Source: Phycisphaerales bacterium
GTDB taxonomy: Bacteria; Planctomycetota; Phycisphaerae; WQYP01
Assembly (NCBI GenBank): GCA_009781185.1
Contig: WQYP01000031.1
Location: 1-33,869 of the forward strand
Direction: 5' to 3'
Length of the DNA stretch: 33,869 nt
Positions 13,545 through 22,285 of the stretch are shown here, in pieces. Every line of letters starts with the position of its first letter. Position 1 is the stretch's first letter. A program made the translations under genes and the position numbers. The notes under the pieces are model-generated. The model was given only the letters and a program-made list of their open reading frames with translations. It ran no database searches and was not told the DNA's origin.

Positions 13545-16481
13545 TCAAAGAGGTGAAGTTTGAAGTTTTTTCAGGGAAATGGTTTTGCTCGTCCAGTATA
13601 CGCTGCTGATAGCGCCCTGCGAATTGTCGATGATCATTTCAAGGGCGGCCTGGGAAGTCATGTGGATTCTTTGTCGCTCGCCGGAATGAAACAGGATTTC
13701 GCCTGTGCCGGCATAGTCGGGGTTCTCGAAAATATCGGCTGGGTAATCGTACCACCAGTAACCGAGCTGCTGCTCGTGATGATCGTCGAGTCTTCGCGTG
13801 AGTTCGCCGTTTTCTTTGAAATGGAAAGTGAAGCTGCCGTCGGTCCAGAGGCCGCGAGCTTGTATGGCAAACGGTCCGGTGGGAATGCCGGTGCTGAGGG
13901 GTTTGTTGCCATGAGTCAGGTCGATGACGGGTTGCCGCTGGCCTTGGGTGAAGTGTTCGTTCAGGGTGAATAGTTTTTTGCCGCTTGTATAGATGGCGGC
14001 TTTTACAACAGTGGATTGATGTATAGTAAAGCTGTCGGTATATCGCAGAGAAGTTTGATCCGGCTCGGTTAAGTCGATTGTATAGAATATGTCAACGATC
14101 GAAGAGGTGGATGTGTTGAAGAGAAGTTCTTTGACTGCGATGGAGACGGCGGTGGTTGTTTTGAAGATTTTTTCGCCAAGGATGGCGCCGGCTGTTATTC
14201 GGATGTCGTTTTGGGTTTCCGTTGTGCGGACGGTGAGGGCGCACAGGCCGTTGAAAGCTGTGCGCGTGGTGGCTTTCAGGCTGGTCAGATCGATCGGGTT
14301 TCCGTTTTCGGTCCCAATCAATTCCACGCCGTCTACGTGAAAATAGATGGCGTTTTCCGCGTGAGGGACCATCACGCCTTTGGCGTCGCAGACGGCGCAA
14401 TCGATCTGAATGGTAGACTTTCCGTCGAACACCGGCGTTTCGACGTCCGCGGTCAAGCGAATATCTTTCATTTCGCCCGCGGTTCTCTGCGTTTTTCGGC
14501 AGACTTCTTTTCCGTGCATCAATCCCATTGCGGTCAGTTCGCCTGGGGCATATGGCACGTCCCACTGAAGATGCCGCCGGCCTTCCCGCATCTGCTTTCC
14601 AAGGCTTTTACCGTTTAGAAAAAGTTCGGCGGCCTCGCAGTTTGTATAGATCCATACAGGGATTACGTTTTTAGGCGAAAGAGTCGGATGCGTCCAATGC
14701 GGGAGTAAATGTATCATTGGGCTGGTGTGCGGGTCGGTCCACATGCTTTGGTAGAGATAATAATGATCTTTGGGGAAGTTGGCGGTGTCGATGACGCCGC
14801 TCTCGCTTTTGCGGGAGGGCCAGCCTGGGCTTTCGCCGTAGTAGTCGATGCCGCTCCAGCGGAATTCGCCGCAGAGGTAAGGCGTGTTTTCCGCGATGTT
14901 CCAGGAATCTCTGGCGCAGACGCGTACGCCGGCGTTATCGTAGCTGGAGCGGAAATGAAGATTGCCATCGGTGAAGATTTCGTTTTCTGTGAGGTTTGGG
15001 ATTTCGATTCTGGGGAGATTTTTGTCTCGCCACCATGTTTGTGTGCGGTAAAAACCGCGTGTTTGGGAAGTATGCGGTGCCTCTGTTGCGATCATTAGCT
15101 GGAGAGGCCTGCGTTTGTGATCGTCGGCGTAGATGAAGCAGGCGCCGCCGCCGTCGTTGTAGCCGGCAATGTCGAGGAGTGCCCGGTTGGCATCGGATCT
15201 TTGCGAGACGCTGGCAATGCCGCAGGTGCAGGGGCGGGTGGGGTCGAGCGTGTGGAAAATGTCGAGCAGCTTTTTTGTGGTGTCGGTCTCGATGGAGTGG
15301 ACTTCGTTGCCGATGCTCCAGATGACGACGCAGGGATGGTTGCGGTCGCGTTTGATGAAGTCTTCGATGTCCTGTTTATACCACTCGTTGAAGTATAGTC
15401 CGTAATCGTGAGCCGCTTTTTTGACATCCCAGCCGTCGAATAGTTCGTCCATGACGAAAAAGCCCATGCGGTCGCAGAGGTCGTAAAATTCGGGAGCGAA
15501 AGGGTTGTGTGCGGTGCGGATGGCGTTGCAGCCCATGGATTTGAGCAGGGATAGTCTTTTGCGGAGTGTGGTTTCGGGTACGGCGGAGCCAACGACGCCG
15601 CCGTCGTGGTGCAGGCAGACGCCTTTGAATTTGTAAGGAGTGCCGTTGAGGAAGAATCCTTTGTGTGGGATGAAGTCGGTTTTGCGGATGCCGAAGGGGG
15701 TGGAAATGGAGTCGATTGTGATGCCGTTTGATTGGATTTCGATTTGCAGTTCGTACATGTGCGGGATTTCGGGGGACCAGAGTTTGGGATTTTTAATTTC
15801 GAGACAGTGTGAGAAAGTTGTTTCGCCCTCGGCGACTCTCTCCTCATGACACGCTGAAGCATGAACTCCGTGGTGGCACGCTGAAGCGTGAACTGCGACT
15901 ATTTGGGGTTTGCCGGTTTGGTTCAGGAGGGTTGCTTCGTAATGGATGACGGCTCGGTCGGTGGATACTTCGGGGGTTGTGATGTAGACGCCGTGGTGGG
16001 CGATGCAGAGTTTGGAGGTTTCGGTGAGCCAGACGTTGCGGTAAATGCCGCAGCCGTTATACCAGCGGCTTTGGGACTGGTTGCTGCAGTCGACGCGGAC
16101 GGCGATGACGTTGAGGCCTTCGGTCAATGCGTTGGTGATGTCGTAAGCGAAGCTGATGTAACCGTAGGGGCGTTTGCCGATGAGTTTTTCGTTGATCCAG
16201 ATTTCGGAGTTCATGAAGATGCCGTCGAATTCGATTAAGACACGGCGATTGAGGGTTTCTTTGGTGATGTTGAAGACTTTGCGGTACCAGCCGATTCCGG
16301 TTTTGACGAATCCGCCGTATAGGCCGGAAGGGGCGGTTCGCTCGTAGTCGGCGCCGGCGCTCCAGTCGTGCGGGAGGGTTATTTTTTGCCAGCATTCGTG
16401 TGGGAAGTGGATTTCTTTTGCTTCGGGCAAGTCGGATAAGGAGAAATGCCAGTCTTTGTTGAAGGAATAGCGTTTTCTCAT
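13545..16481 (-). CDS. Glycoside hydrolase family 2 protein (beta-galactosidase type)
   Basis: A 978-residue retaining glycosidase. Domains in order: sugar-binding jelly roll (GIGWYRKVFNITKE, IEFDGIFMNSEIWINEKLIG), an immunoglobulin-like domain, and the TIM barrel from about residue 275 (FKGVCLHHDGGVVGSAVP). The acid/base Glu is at about residue 393 in VIWSIGNEVHS. The probable nucleophile Glu is at about 467 in MIATEAPHTSQTRG, with GEFRWSGIDYYGESPGWP following. Then come a DUF4982-like region (about 580-660) and further beta domains. There is no clear signal peptide, so it may be cytoplasmic. AGGTGA lies five bases before the ATG. Residues about 196-211 (HASACHHGVHASACHE) are encoded by two copies of a dispersed repeat. 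The gene is visibly less GC-rich than its neighbours and ends beside a tRNA, so horizontal acquisition is plausible. Confidence 0.9.
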   Translation of the reverse strand: MRKRYSFNKDWHFSLSDLPEAKEIHFPHECWQKITLPHDWSAGADYERTAPSGLYGGFVKTGIGWYRKVFNITKETLNRRVLIEFDGIFMNSEIWINEKLIGKRPYGYISFAYDITNALTEGLNVIAVRVDCSNQSQSRWYNGCGIYRNVWLTETSKLCIAHHGVYITTPEVSTDRAVIHYEATLLNQTGKPQIVAVHASACHHGVHASACHEERVAEGETTFSHCLEIKNPKLWSPEIPHMYELQIEIQSNGITIDSISTPFGIRKTDFIPHKGFFLNGTPYKFKGVCLHHDGGVVGSAVPETTLRKRLSLLKSMGCNAIRTAHNPFAPEFYDLCDRMGFFVMDELFDGWDVKKAAHDYGLYFNEWYKQDIEDFIKRDRNHPCVVIWSIGNEVHSIETDTTKKLLDIFHTLDPTRPCTCGIASVSQRSDANRALLDIAGYNDGGGACFIYADDHKRRPLQLMIATEAPHTSQTRGFYRTQTWWRDKNLPRIEIPNLTENEIFTDGNLHFRSSYDNAGVRVCARDSWNIAENTPYLCGEFRWSGIDYYGESPGWPSRKSESGVIDTANFPKDHYYLYQSMWTDPHTSPMIHLLPHWTHPTLSPKNVIPVWIYTNCEAAELFLNGKSLGKQMREGRRHLQWDVPYAPGELTAMGLMHGKEVCRKTQRTAGEMKDIRLTADVETPVFDGKSTIQIDCAVCDAKGVMVPHAENAIYFHVDGVELIGTENGNPIDLTSLKATTRTAFNGLCALTVRTTETQNDIRITAGAILGEKIFKTTTAVSIAVKELLFNTSTSSIVDIFYTIDLTEPDQTSLRYTDSFTIHQSTVVKAAIYTSGKKLFTLNEHFTQGQRQPVIDLTHGNKPLSTGIPTGPFAIQARGLWTDGSFTFHFKENGELTRRLDDHHEQQLGYWWYDYPADIFENPDYAGTGEILFHSGERQRIHMTSQAALEMIIDNSQGAISSVYWTSKTISLKKLQTSPL
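15849..15894 (-). repeat. Two GAGTTCACGCTTCAGCGTG units in frame in the GH2 gene
   Basis: Two tandem units (plus strand CACGCTGAAGCATGAACTCC at 15849-15868 and ACGCTGAAGCGTGAACT at about 15878-15894) encode VHASACHHGVHASACHE. This is the same repeat family as the intergenic copies at 4816, 11774 and 13035. Reading frame is kept. Confidence 0.85.
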
Positions 16482-16493
16482 ATGGTCACCTAT

Positions 16494-16510
16494 CCCGGCT
16501 AAAGCCGGGG
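16494..16510. repeat. CCCGGCTAAAGCCGGGG palindrome
   Basis: A short perfect hairpin lies between the GH2 start and the end of the RlmI-like gene. It could attenuate read-through from the upstream minus-strand gene. Confidence 0.5.
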
Positions 16511-16523
16511 CTATATGGGTTCA

Positions 16524-17798
16524 TCACCAGACGCGGCACCAGAGGCATTTGAGGTATGCGGATTCTGGACAGTCGGTCATGACGGGGTGGTCGGGTCCTG
16601 GGCCGGTGGAGCGGAGGATTTGGACACGGCGATTGGCGAAGCGCGCGGCGCCGCGGAGCATGGCGAAGAATTCTTCCGGGGGGAACAGGCCGGAGCAGGA
16701 GCAGGTGACGAATGTGCCGCCGGGTTTGATACAGGAGAGGGCGAGTTTGTTCATGTCGAAGTATTTGCCGCGGCCTTCGAAGAAGTCGTCCTTTGTGGGG
16801 ATCAGTTTTGGGGGGTCGAGGACAATGACGTCGAATTTGCGGGCGTTGATGAGCGTTTGGCGGAGGTATGGGAATATGTCGGAATGTGCGGTTTCGAAAG
16901 TGGAGCGGGGTATTTTGTTGAGGTTGGCGTTTCGTTGGGCGAGAGCGATAGCGTCTTCGTCGAGATCGACACAAGTGACGTGGTGGGCTTTGCCCAGGGT
17001 GGCGGCGTAGATGGCGAAACCGCCGGTGTAGGAGCAGAGGTCGAGCACGTCGGCCCCCCCCCCTTGGGTGAATTGGGTGAGGAGGAGTCGGTTTTCGCGT
17101 TGGTCGCAGAAGAAGCCGGTCTTGTGGCCGTGGGTGAGGTCGATCTGGAAACGGAGGTTGTTCTCGGTGATGACGGTGGATTTGCGGTCTGCGGAACGTT
17201 TGGTCGTGGCGCCGGTGGGGGAACAGCTGGACATGATGAAGCCTTCGGAATCCTGGACGCGTTCGTCGGCACGGGCGAGGACTTCCTTGACGCCGAGGAT
17301 TTCCTGGAGGGAGGTTTTGATGGTCTCGAGGCGGCGATACATGGGGAAGTTGAAAAGCTCGACGACGGCGTAATCGCCGAAACGGTCGATGATGAGGCCT
17401 GGGAGGGCGTCGCCTTCGGCATGGACGACGCGGTAGGCGTTGGTGGCAGGATTTGGGAGGTTGAGTTCCGTGCGGAGCTTGGCGGCGGCGGCGAGGCGGT
17501 GGGGGAGGAATGATTCGTCGATGGGCGAGTCGTCGTAGGTCAGCATGCGCAGGCCGATCTGCGATTGCGTTGAGAGGAGCCCGGAACCGAAGCGTTTGGC
17601 GTCGCGGTCGTAGACGGCGACGAGGTCGCCATTTTTGGCGGTCGGCGACGTGCGGCCGATCATTTTGCGGAAAATCGCCGGATGAAAAACCGCGTTTCGC
17701 AGTTGCACCCAAGGCAGTGTGCCGCCGTGGGTGATGGGGCTCATGCGACCGTGGGATTCGGCAGGGGAAGGGAAGGGGGAGGAGGGGGGACGGGTCAA
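16524..17798 (-). CDS. RlmI/RlmK-like 23S rRNA (cytosine-C5) methyltransferase
   Basis: A 424-residue SAM-dependent RNA methyltransferase. It has an N-terminal PUA-like domain (NAVFHPAIFRKMIG to LRMLTYDDSPIDESF), a middle region with LPGLIIDRFGDYAVVELFN, and a Rossmann domain with HKTGFFCDQRENR, motif I VLDLCSYTGGFAIYAA, DPPKLIPTKDDFFEG and the closing FVTCSCSGLFPPEEF with a catalytic-type Cys. The family modifies 23S rRNA cytosines; the exact site is unknown. The start is probably TTG at 17798, with GAGAGG six bases upstream; ATG at 17744 is the alternative. A C10 tract at 17053-17062 encodes Gly residues in FTQGGGADV, directly before motif I. Confidence 0.85.
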   Translation of the reverse strand: MTRPPSSPFPSPAESHGRMSPITHGGTLPWVQLRNAVFHPAIFRKMIGRTSPTAKNGDLVAVYDRDAKRFGSGLLSTQSQIGLRMLTYDDSPIDESFLPHRLAAAAKLRTELNLPNPATNAYRVVHAEGDALPGLIIDRFGDYAVVELFNFPMYRRLETIKTSLQEILGVKEVLARADERVQDSEGFIMSSCSPTGATTKRSADRKSTVITENNLRFQIDLTHGHKTGFFCDQRENRLLLTQFTQGGGADVLDLCSYTGGFAIYAATLGKAHHVTCVDLDEDAIALAQRNANLNKIPRSTFETAHSDIFPYLRQTLINARKFDVIVLDPPKLIPTKDDFFEGRGKYFDMNKLALSCIKPGGTFVTCSCSGLFPPEEFFAMLRGAARFANRRVQILRSTGPGPDHPVMTDCPESAYLKCLWCRVW

Positions 17799-17895
17799 AA
17801 TAATCCTCTCATATTTTCTATGCGCGTGAAAACCAAGACTGCATTATACTTCTCTTCATTATACTTGCTTTCATACAAGTCCGCGGAGATCCATT

Positions 17896-18975
17896 ATGAT
17901 TCATATTATTCGCGTTATTTTCCTTCTGCTGGTCACGACCGTCGCTACGAGCTACCTTTCAGCGACCTTCTCCAAGAGCGTTGTAGCCTGGGTCCTCATG
18001 CTCGGTGCGGTTCTCTTGGCGTTCGTGATCATCACCGCGGATGTGCTGATCAAACGCAAGAACCTCTCGATGCTCTCGGGCGTGATGTTCGGTCTGATCG
18101 TCGGTATGCTCGTGTCGCTGGGCATCAGCTACCTCATCGAACAGGCGACCAGCATCCTCCTGGACTCGCAGATCAAGTATGAATATGTCTCGCTGATCGA
18201 AGGGACCAAACTGCTGCTGTCGCTGATGATCTGCTACCTTGCGGTGTCGTTCATTCTTCAGACGAAGGACGATTTCCGCTTCGTGATACCGTACGTGGAG
18301 TTTTCCCGGGCCACCCGTGGTCCGCGTCCGATCATTATTGATACGAGCGTCATCATCGACGGCCGCATCGGCGAGATGGCTTCCACCGGCCTGTTTGAAA
18401 GCCCGCTGATCGTGCCGCGATTCGTGCTTAACGAGTTGCAGACCATCGCGGACTCGGGGGATCGGCTCAAGCGTTCTCGTGGGCGGCGCGGGCTGGAGAT
18501 GCTCGAGAAGCTCAAGGCGATGCCGAAGCTCGAACTGCGATTCTGGGATGGGACGCTCAGCACTTCGCCGGAGACGGAGGGGGTTGATCAGAAGCTGGTG
18601 TTGTTGGCACAGCAGGAAAACGGTCGCATTATGACCAATGACTATAACCTCAATAAGATCGCCGGTCTGCGGGGCATCATGGTGATCAACATCAATTCGA
18701 TCGCGGATGCGGTCAAGCCGGTGGCGCTGCCGGGCGAGACGATGAGAGTGCGGATCGTGAAACCCGGTGAGGGCGTGGCGCAGGGCGTGGGATACCTGGA
18801 AGATGGCACCATGGTGGTCGTAGAAGGAGCCCGCGACAAGGTGGGCGTCGAAGTGGACATGGTTGTGACCAATGCGCTCCAGACGGCTGCGGGCAAAATG
18901 ATCTTCGGTCGCACCGAGAACGGGCCTCTGCAGAGCGCTTCTCCTGTCGCTGCGCGGGCCGCTCGTCATTCATAA
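17896..18975 (+). CDS. PIN/TRAM domain membrane protein (YacL-like)
   Basis: A 359-residue protein with four N-terminal membrane helices (for example IRVIFLLLVTTVATSYLSA and VLMLGAVLLAFVIITADVL), then a PIN nuclease domain and a TRAM domain. PIN acidic residues are visible in IIIDTSVIIDGRI, FVLNELQTIAD and IMTNDYNLNKIA. TRAM follows as PGETMRVRIVKPGEGVAQGV. This order matches YacL of Gram-positive bacteria. A membrane-tethered RNase is the usual prediction, but its targets are unknown. GGAG precedes the ATG by about seven bases. The leader repeats CATTATACTT twice (17843 and 17858). The 3' end overlaps the convergent desulfurase-like gene by 10 bp. Confidence 0.88.
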   Translation: MIHIIRVIFLLLVTTVATSYLSATFSKSVVAWVLMLGAVLLAFVIITADVLIKRKNLSMLSGVMFGLIVGMLVSLGISYLIEQATSILLDSQIKYEYVSLIEGTKLLLSLMICYLAVSFILQTKDDFRFVIPYVEFSRATRGPRPIIIDTSVIIDGRIGEMASTGLFESPLIVPRFVLNELQTIADSGDRLKRSRGRRGLEMLEKLKAMPKLELRFWDGTLSTSPETEGVDQKLVLLAQQENGRIMTNDYNLNKIAGLRGIMVININSIADAVKPVALPGETMRVRIVKPGEGVAQGVGYLEDGTMVVVEGARDKVGVEVDMVVTNALQTAAGKMIFGRTENGPLQSASPVAARAARHS

Positions 18976-20228
18976 CTGAGAGCGATCGTTGCAAGTGCGT
19001 CGGCTGCGTACCTGACGTCGAGTGCGCTCAGGAATGCTCCGAAACTCAATCGCGTGGTGCCGCCAGTGTCGAGGGTTCCCAGATGGCGATGGGCCAGCGG
19101 CGCGCAATGCAGACCTGGGCGGGTGAGGATGCCGAATTCGTTTTCGAGGCGATGGGCCAGTTGCAGCGGATCGATTTCCCCCTCCCCTTTCCTCTTCTTG
19201 ATGCGGACGCTGAAGACGCCCATTCGGTTTTTGATGCCTTGCGGGCCGAGGAATCGCAGGCCGTCGATGCCGTCGATGGATTCCATGAAGGTACAGCACA
19301 ACATCTGATCGTGTTGATAGAGGGCGTGAATGGTTTTTTGGAGGACCCATTCGACGCCCGCGGCGAGTCCTGCGATGCCGATGGCGTTGTGGCTGCCGGA
19401 TTCGAATTTGTCGGGCATGAAATCGGGCTGGATGTCCTGTTCGCTGAGGGAGCCGGTGCCGCCGTGGCGTAGCGGTGTCATCTGTTTTTCCAGGCCCGGG
19501 CGAATGTAGAGGGCACCGGTTCCCAGCGGGCCCAAGAGGCCTTTGTGGCCGGGGAAGGCAAGCAGATCGATGTAGTCGGCTTGCACGTCGATGGGGATGT
19601 GGCCGGCGGATTGGGCGGCGTCGACGAGGAAGAGGATTTGGGCTTCGCGCGCGATTTTGCCGATCTCGCGGATCGGTTGTACGGTGCCGGTGACGTTGCT
19701 GCCGTGGACGACGGCGATCAGTTTGGTGTTCGGGCGAATGGCTTTCTTCACGTCTGCCGGATCGACGACGCAGGTCACCGGATCGACGGCGATGTGCGTG
19801 TATTGCACGCCGCCCCCCCCCTCCCCTCTCGATTGCGCCAGCGCGTGGTACGGCCGCAGAACGGAATTATGGTCCATCCACGTGGTCACGCAATGATCGC
19901 CGTTCCTCCCCCCCCCTTTGCCGTCCCGCAAGATGCCTTTGATGGCGAGGTTCAAAGCGTCGGTGCAGTTCATGGTGAAAATGAAATGGTTGGGATTTTC
20001 GCCGTTGAAGAGGGTGTTGAGTTTTTCGCGGCAGTTCTTGAGCACCTCGGCGGAGGCCCTCGCTTCGGCATAAGCGCCACGCCCTGCGGAGGCTCCGATA
20101 TGGGTGGCATAATCCACCATCGCCTTGAGTACTTCGGGCGGCTTTGGAAAACTCGTCGCCGCATTGTCCACGTACAACCGCCGCACGCCTCCCCCCCTTG
20201 ATTCTGTGTTCTGACCTAAGTTCATCAC
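18966..20228 (-). CDS. Aminotransferase class V / cysteine desulfurase family protein
   Basis: A PLP enzyme of 420 residues resembling the SufS/NifS superfamily. It opens with VDNAATSFPKPPEVLKAMVD, has GAYAEARASAEVLKNCREKL, the cofactor-binding VDAAQSAGHIPIDVQADYID and the Schiff-base lysine in LAFPGHKGLLGPLGTGALY. GTGSLSEQDIQPDFMPDKFE and a C-terminal CAPLAHRHLGTLDTGGTTRL follow. Sulfur transfer from cysteine is the likely activity, but selenocysteine lyase or another class V reaction is possible. GGAGGTG lies before GTG 20228 and ATG 20225. Three coding-strand G-runs (20191-20197, 19908-19916, 19813-19821) encode glycine-rich inserts (SRGGGV, GKGGGRNG, GEGGGGV), and KRKGEGEID is similar. 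No isc or suf genes are adjacent. Confidence 0.85.
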   Translation of the reverse strand: MMNLGQNTESRGGGVRRLYVDNAATSFPKPPEVLKAMVDYATHIGASAGRGAYAEARASAEVLKNCREKLNTLFNGENPNHFIFTMNCTDALNLAIKGILRDGKGGGRNGDHCVTTWMDHNSVLRPYHALAQSRGEGGGGVQYTHIAVDPVTCVVDPADVKKAIRPNTKLIAVVHGSNVTGTVQPIREIGKIAREAQILFLVDAAQSAGHIPIDVQADYIDLLAFPGHKGLLGPLGTGALYIRPGLEKQMTPLRHGGTGSLSEQDIQPDFMPDKFESGSHNAIGIAGLAAGVEWVLQKTIHALYQHDQMLCCTFMESIDGIDGLRFLGPQGIKNRMGVFSVRIKKRKGEGEIDPLQLAHRLENEFGILTRPGLHCAPLAHRHLGTLDTGGTTRLSFGAFLSALDVRYAADALATIALSYE

Positions 20229-20252
20229 AGCCGATGCACCTCCAACCCTCCA

Positions 20253-21041
20253 TCATAAGGCCTGATGATGCGTTTGCCAGTAGGTAGCGACGATGATGTC
20301 GTAGACGGTGTGCGTACCGACGGCGATGCCGAAGCCGCGGTAGATGTAGATGCCGGCGAGGTAGACGCCGATGCCGGTACGGAAGAGGAAGGTGCCCGTC
20401 TGGAAAGGCTCGCCGAGGTAGTGGTAGATCGAGAAGAGCAGGGCGGAGGCGAGAATGATCAGCGGAATGGCGGCGGAGACTTGCAGTTCAAAAACGTCGA
20501 TGAGCAGAATATTGAGAACGGTAATGGCGATGAGTCGGAAGAGGAGCTCTTCGTAAACGCCGGCGCCCACGGACAGAACGAGCTGCGACTTGAACGGCAA
20601 AGCGCCTACGTTGGCCAGCACCGGCGCAGCGGCAAGGGAGGGGAGGACGGGGGAGGCGTATCGCATGAGCGCCAGGCCGATGATGAAGATGGGGATGCCC
20701 CAGGCGATGGACTCGGCGGCCATGCCGAGGTAGAGGGACGGTTCGCAAGTCCATTTGTCTTTGCGGGCGAGGTGCCAGGCCAGAAGGATGGCCACGACGG
20801 CCAGGAGGGGGAAGTAGTTGCCGGCGACGCCGAAGATGCCGAAGAATTTGAGCATGAGGACAAAGGCTTCGACCAGCGGCGTGTCGCCCTGCTCCGGCGT
20901 CCAGGGATGAATGGCGGAGGCGACCTGATAGAAGATCAGGAGCGGGGAGATGAAAATGAGGCATTGGAGAGGCCGGTGGACCCGATGGGCGTAGCTCTTC
21001 CCTGAGCCGATCTGCAGCCAGTCCGTGCGTTTGCGTGCCAT
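20253..21041 (-). CDS. CPBP family intramembrane glutamic protease
   Basis: A polytopic membrane protein of 262 residues with the Abi/CPBP motifs: YEELLFRLIAITV (motif 1 EE..R), FSIYHYLG (motif 2) and GTHTVYDIIVATYW (motif 3). Seven or eight hydrophobic segments are visible, including CLIFISPLLIFYQVA and AWGIPIFIIGLALMRYA. The family includes CAAX-prenyl-type proteases and bacterial self-immunity proteins; the substrate here is unknown. ATG 21041 follows AGAGG closely. A GTG at 21071 in the same frame is an alternative that adds ten residues. The upstream gap carries a long palindromic repeat. Confidence 0.85.
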   Translation of the reverse strand: MARKRTDWLQIGSGKSYAHRVHRPLQCLIFISPLLIFYQVASAIHPWTPEQGDTPLVEAFVLMLKFFGIFGVAGNYFPLLAVVAILLAWHLARKDKWTCEPSLYLGMAAESIAWGIPIFIIGLALMRYASPVLPSLAAAPVLANVGALPFKSQLVLSVGAGVYEELLFRLIAITVLNILLIDVFELQVSAAIPLIILASALLFSIYHYLGEPFQTGTFLFRTGIGVYLAGIYIYRGFGIAVGTHTVYDIIVATYWQTHHQAL

Positions 21042-21106
21042 GATCCTCTGACGGAAAAGAATGAAGCTCACTCATGTTACCGGCGTTACGGCGATCGCGG
21101 AAGAGC

Positions 21107-21235
21107 GGGAGGTGACAAGGTGAAGAGGTGACAAGCGGGAGGAGCACCGCGTGGTAACGCAGTGGTTTGTTCTCGCATTCCCAACCACCACCGCGTTGCC
21201 ACGCAGTGCTCCTTGTCACCCTGTCACCCCTCTCC
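21107..21235. repeat. GTGACAAGG / CCGCGTGGTAACGCAGTG inverted repeat
   Basis: The left half (GGAGCACCGCGTGGTAACGC, about 21140-21167) faces a near reverse complement on the right (GCGTTGCCACGCAGTGCTCC, about 21193-21212), flanked by GTGACAAG units. The right edge supplies the stop codon of the adjacent minus-strand membrane protein, whose last residues (PERGEG) are repeat-encoded. Confidence 0.75.
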
Positions 21236-22285
21236 TCTTTCCGGAGCGCTCAGCAATTCCTGTACTTCCAGGACGATCACGGGCATCCATTCGAGCATGA
21301 GGAGCCAGGCAGGAAATTTGGGCGTGATGATGGCGGCGAAAGCGGCGAAGATGGTCAGTGAGAGAACCCAGCCGGCACGGGTCCAGGCGATCGGGGCGAG
21401 TGCGAGAAGCGGGAGGACGGCCCAGGCTGGCGCAAGGGGAGAGCAGATCAGGGAGATCAGCAGGAGGTGTGCGAGGGTTTTGGCGAGCGACCAATCGCGG
21501 CGGCGGGCGAGCAGAAAAATGACGGTTTGAAGTAATCCGGCGATGATCGGAAGAAGAGCCATCGGGGCATTGAGGAGGTCGAGGATCTCGGCGGAGAGGC
21601 TATTGAATGCGGGATGCGGAAGAATGACGATGATCGTGGAAACAGAGACGACGGCGAAGAGGATGGCGATGGCGAGGTTGAGCCAACGTGGGAAACGGTG
21701 AGAGATCGCAACGATGAAGAGGAATGGGATCAGCGCGTAGAAGAGCCAATGTGCGGGGAGGGGGAAGGGGAAGAGCAGTGGGAAAGGGAAGGGCGGTGGA
21801 CTTGCGGCGATGAGGAGGGGAAGCGGATGAAGAAGGTAAAGGATTGCCCACCAGGGCGAGCGGCGAGTGCTGGGGAAGGCGAAGAGCAGGAAGATCGCGA
21901 GGATGATCAGGTCGGTACGGATGAAGTACCAGGAGAGATGGGCCGGCCATAGGAAGAAGATGGCCAGGCGAGGGGCGAGGGTGAGCAGGAGGATGCACAA
22001 GATGCCGAGCCAGGGTTTGAATCGGGTGGTGTGTGCAACGGGGTAAAAGAGGAAGTAAGCGATTTTCGAGAGGAGCGTGAAGAGCAGGGCGGTAGCGATC
22101 CAGAGGGAGGTGAGGCTGGGGGCGGGAACGATCCAGCCGGTGGTGGTGAAGGTCCAGGGGGCGACGCGGTTCGGGTCAGGCGAAGCGCCGGCCCAGACCA
22201 GGAGTGCCAGTGCGGGGATCAGCAGGAGCACCCGTGCGATCCAAGTGCGAGCGAAGCGTGGGAGGGAGGGGGTCAAAGTCGCCAT
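21224..22285 (-). CDS. Polytopic membrane protein, unknown function
   Basis: A very hydrophobic 353-residue protein with about ten to eleven predicted membrane helices, for example VLLLIPALALLVWAGASP, LWIATALLFTLLSKIAYFLF and LNLAIAILFAVVSVSTIIVI. No catalytic motif was recognised. The overall plan, with FFLWPAHLSWYFIRTDLIIL after the third helix, recalls GT87/DUF2029-type glycosyltransferases, but this is weak. The start overlaps the end of the upstream zinc-ribbon gene by 13 bp, so the two are probably co-translated. A proline/phenylalanine stretch (SPPPFPFPLLFPFPLPAH) is encoded by GGGAAGG-rich tandem sequence at about 21750-21800. The stop is supplied by a palindromic repeat. Confidence 0.65.
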   Translation of the reverse strand: MATLTPSLPRFARTWIARVLLLIPALALLVWAGASPDPNRVAPWTFTTTGWIVPAPSLTSLWIATALLFTLLSKIAYFLFYPVAHTTRFKPWLGILCILLLTLAPRLAIFFLWPAHLSWYFIRTDLIILAIFLLFAFPSTRRSPWWAILYLLHPLPLLIAASPPPFPFPLLFPFPLPAHWLFYALIPFLFIVAISHRFPRWLNLAIAILFAVVSVSTIIVILPHPAFNSLSAEILDLLNAPMALLPIIAGLLQTVIFLLARRRDWSLAKTLAHLLLISLICSPLAPAWAVLPLLALAPIAWTRAGWVLSLTIFAAFAAIITPKFPAWLLMLEWMPVIVLEVQELLSAPERGEG

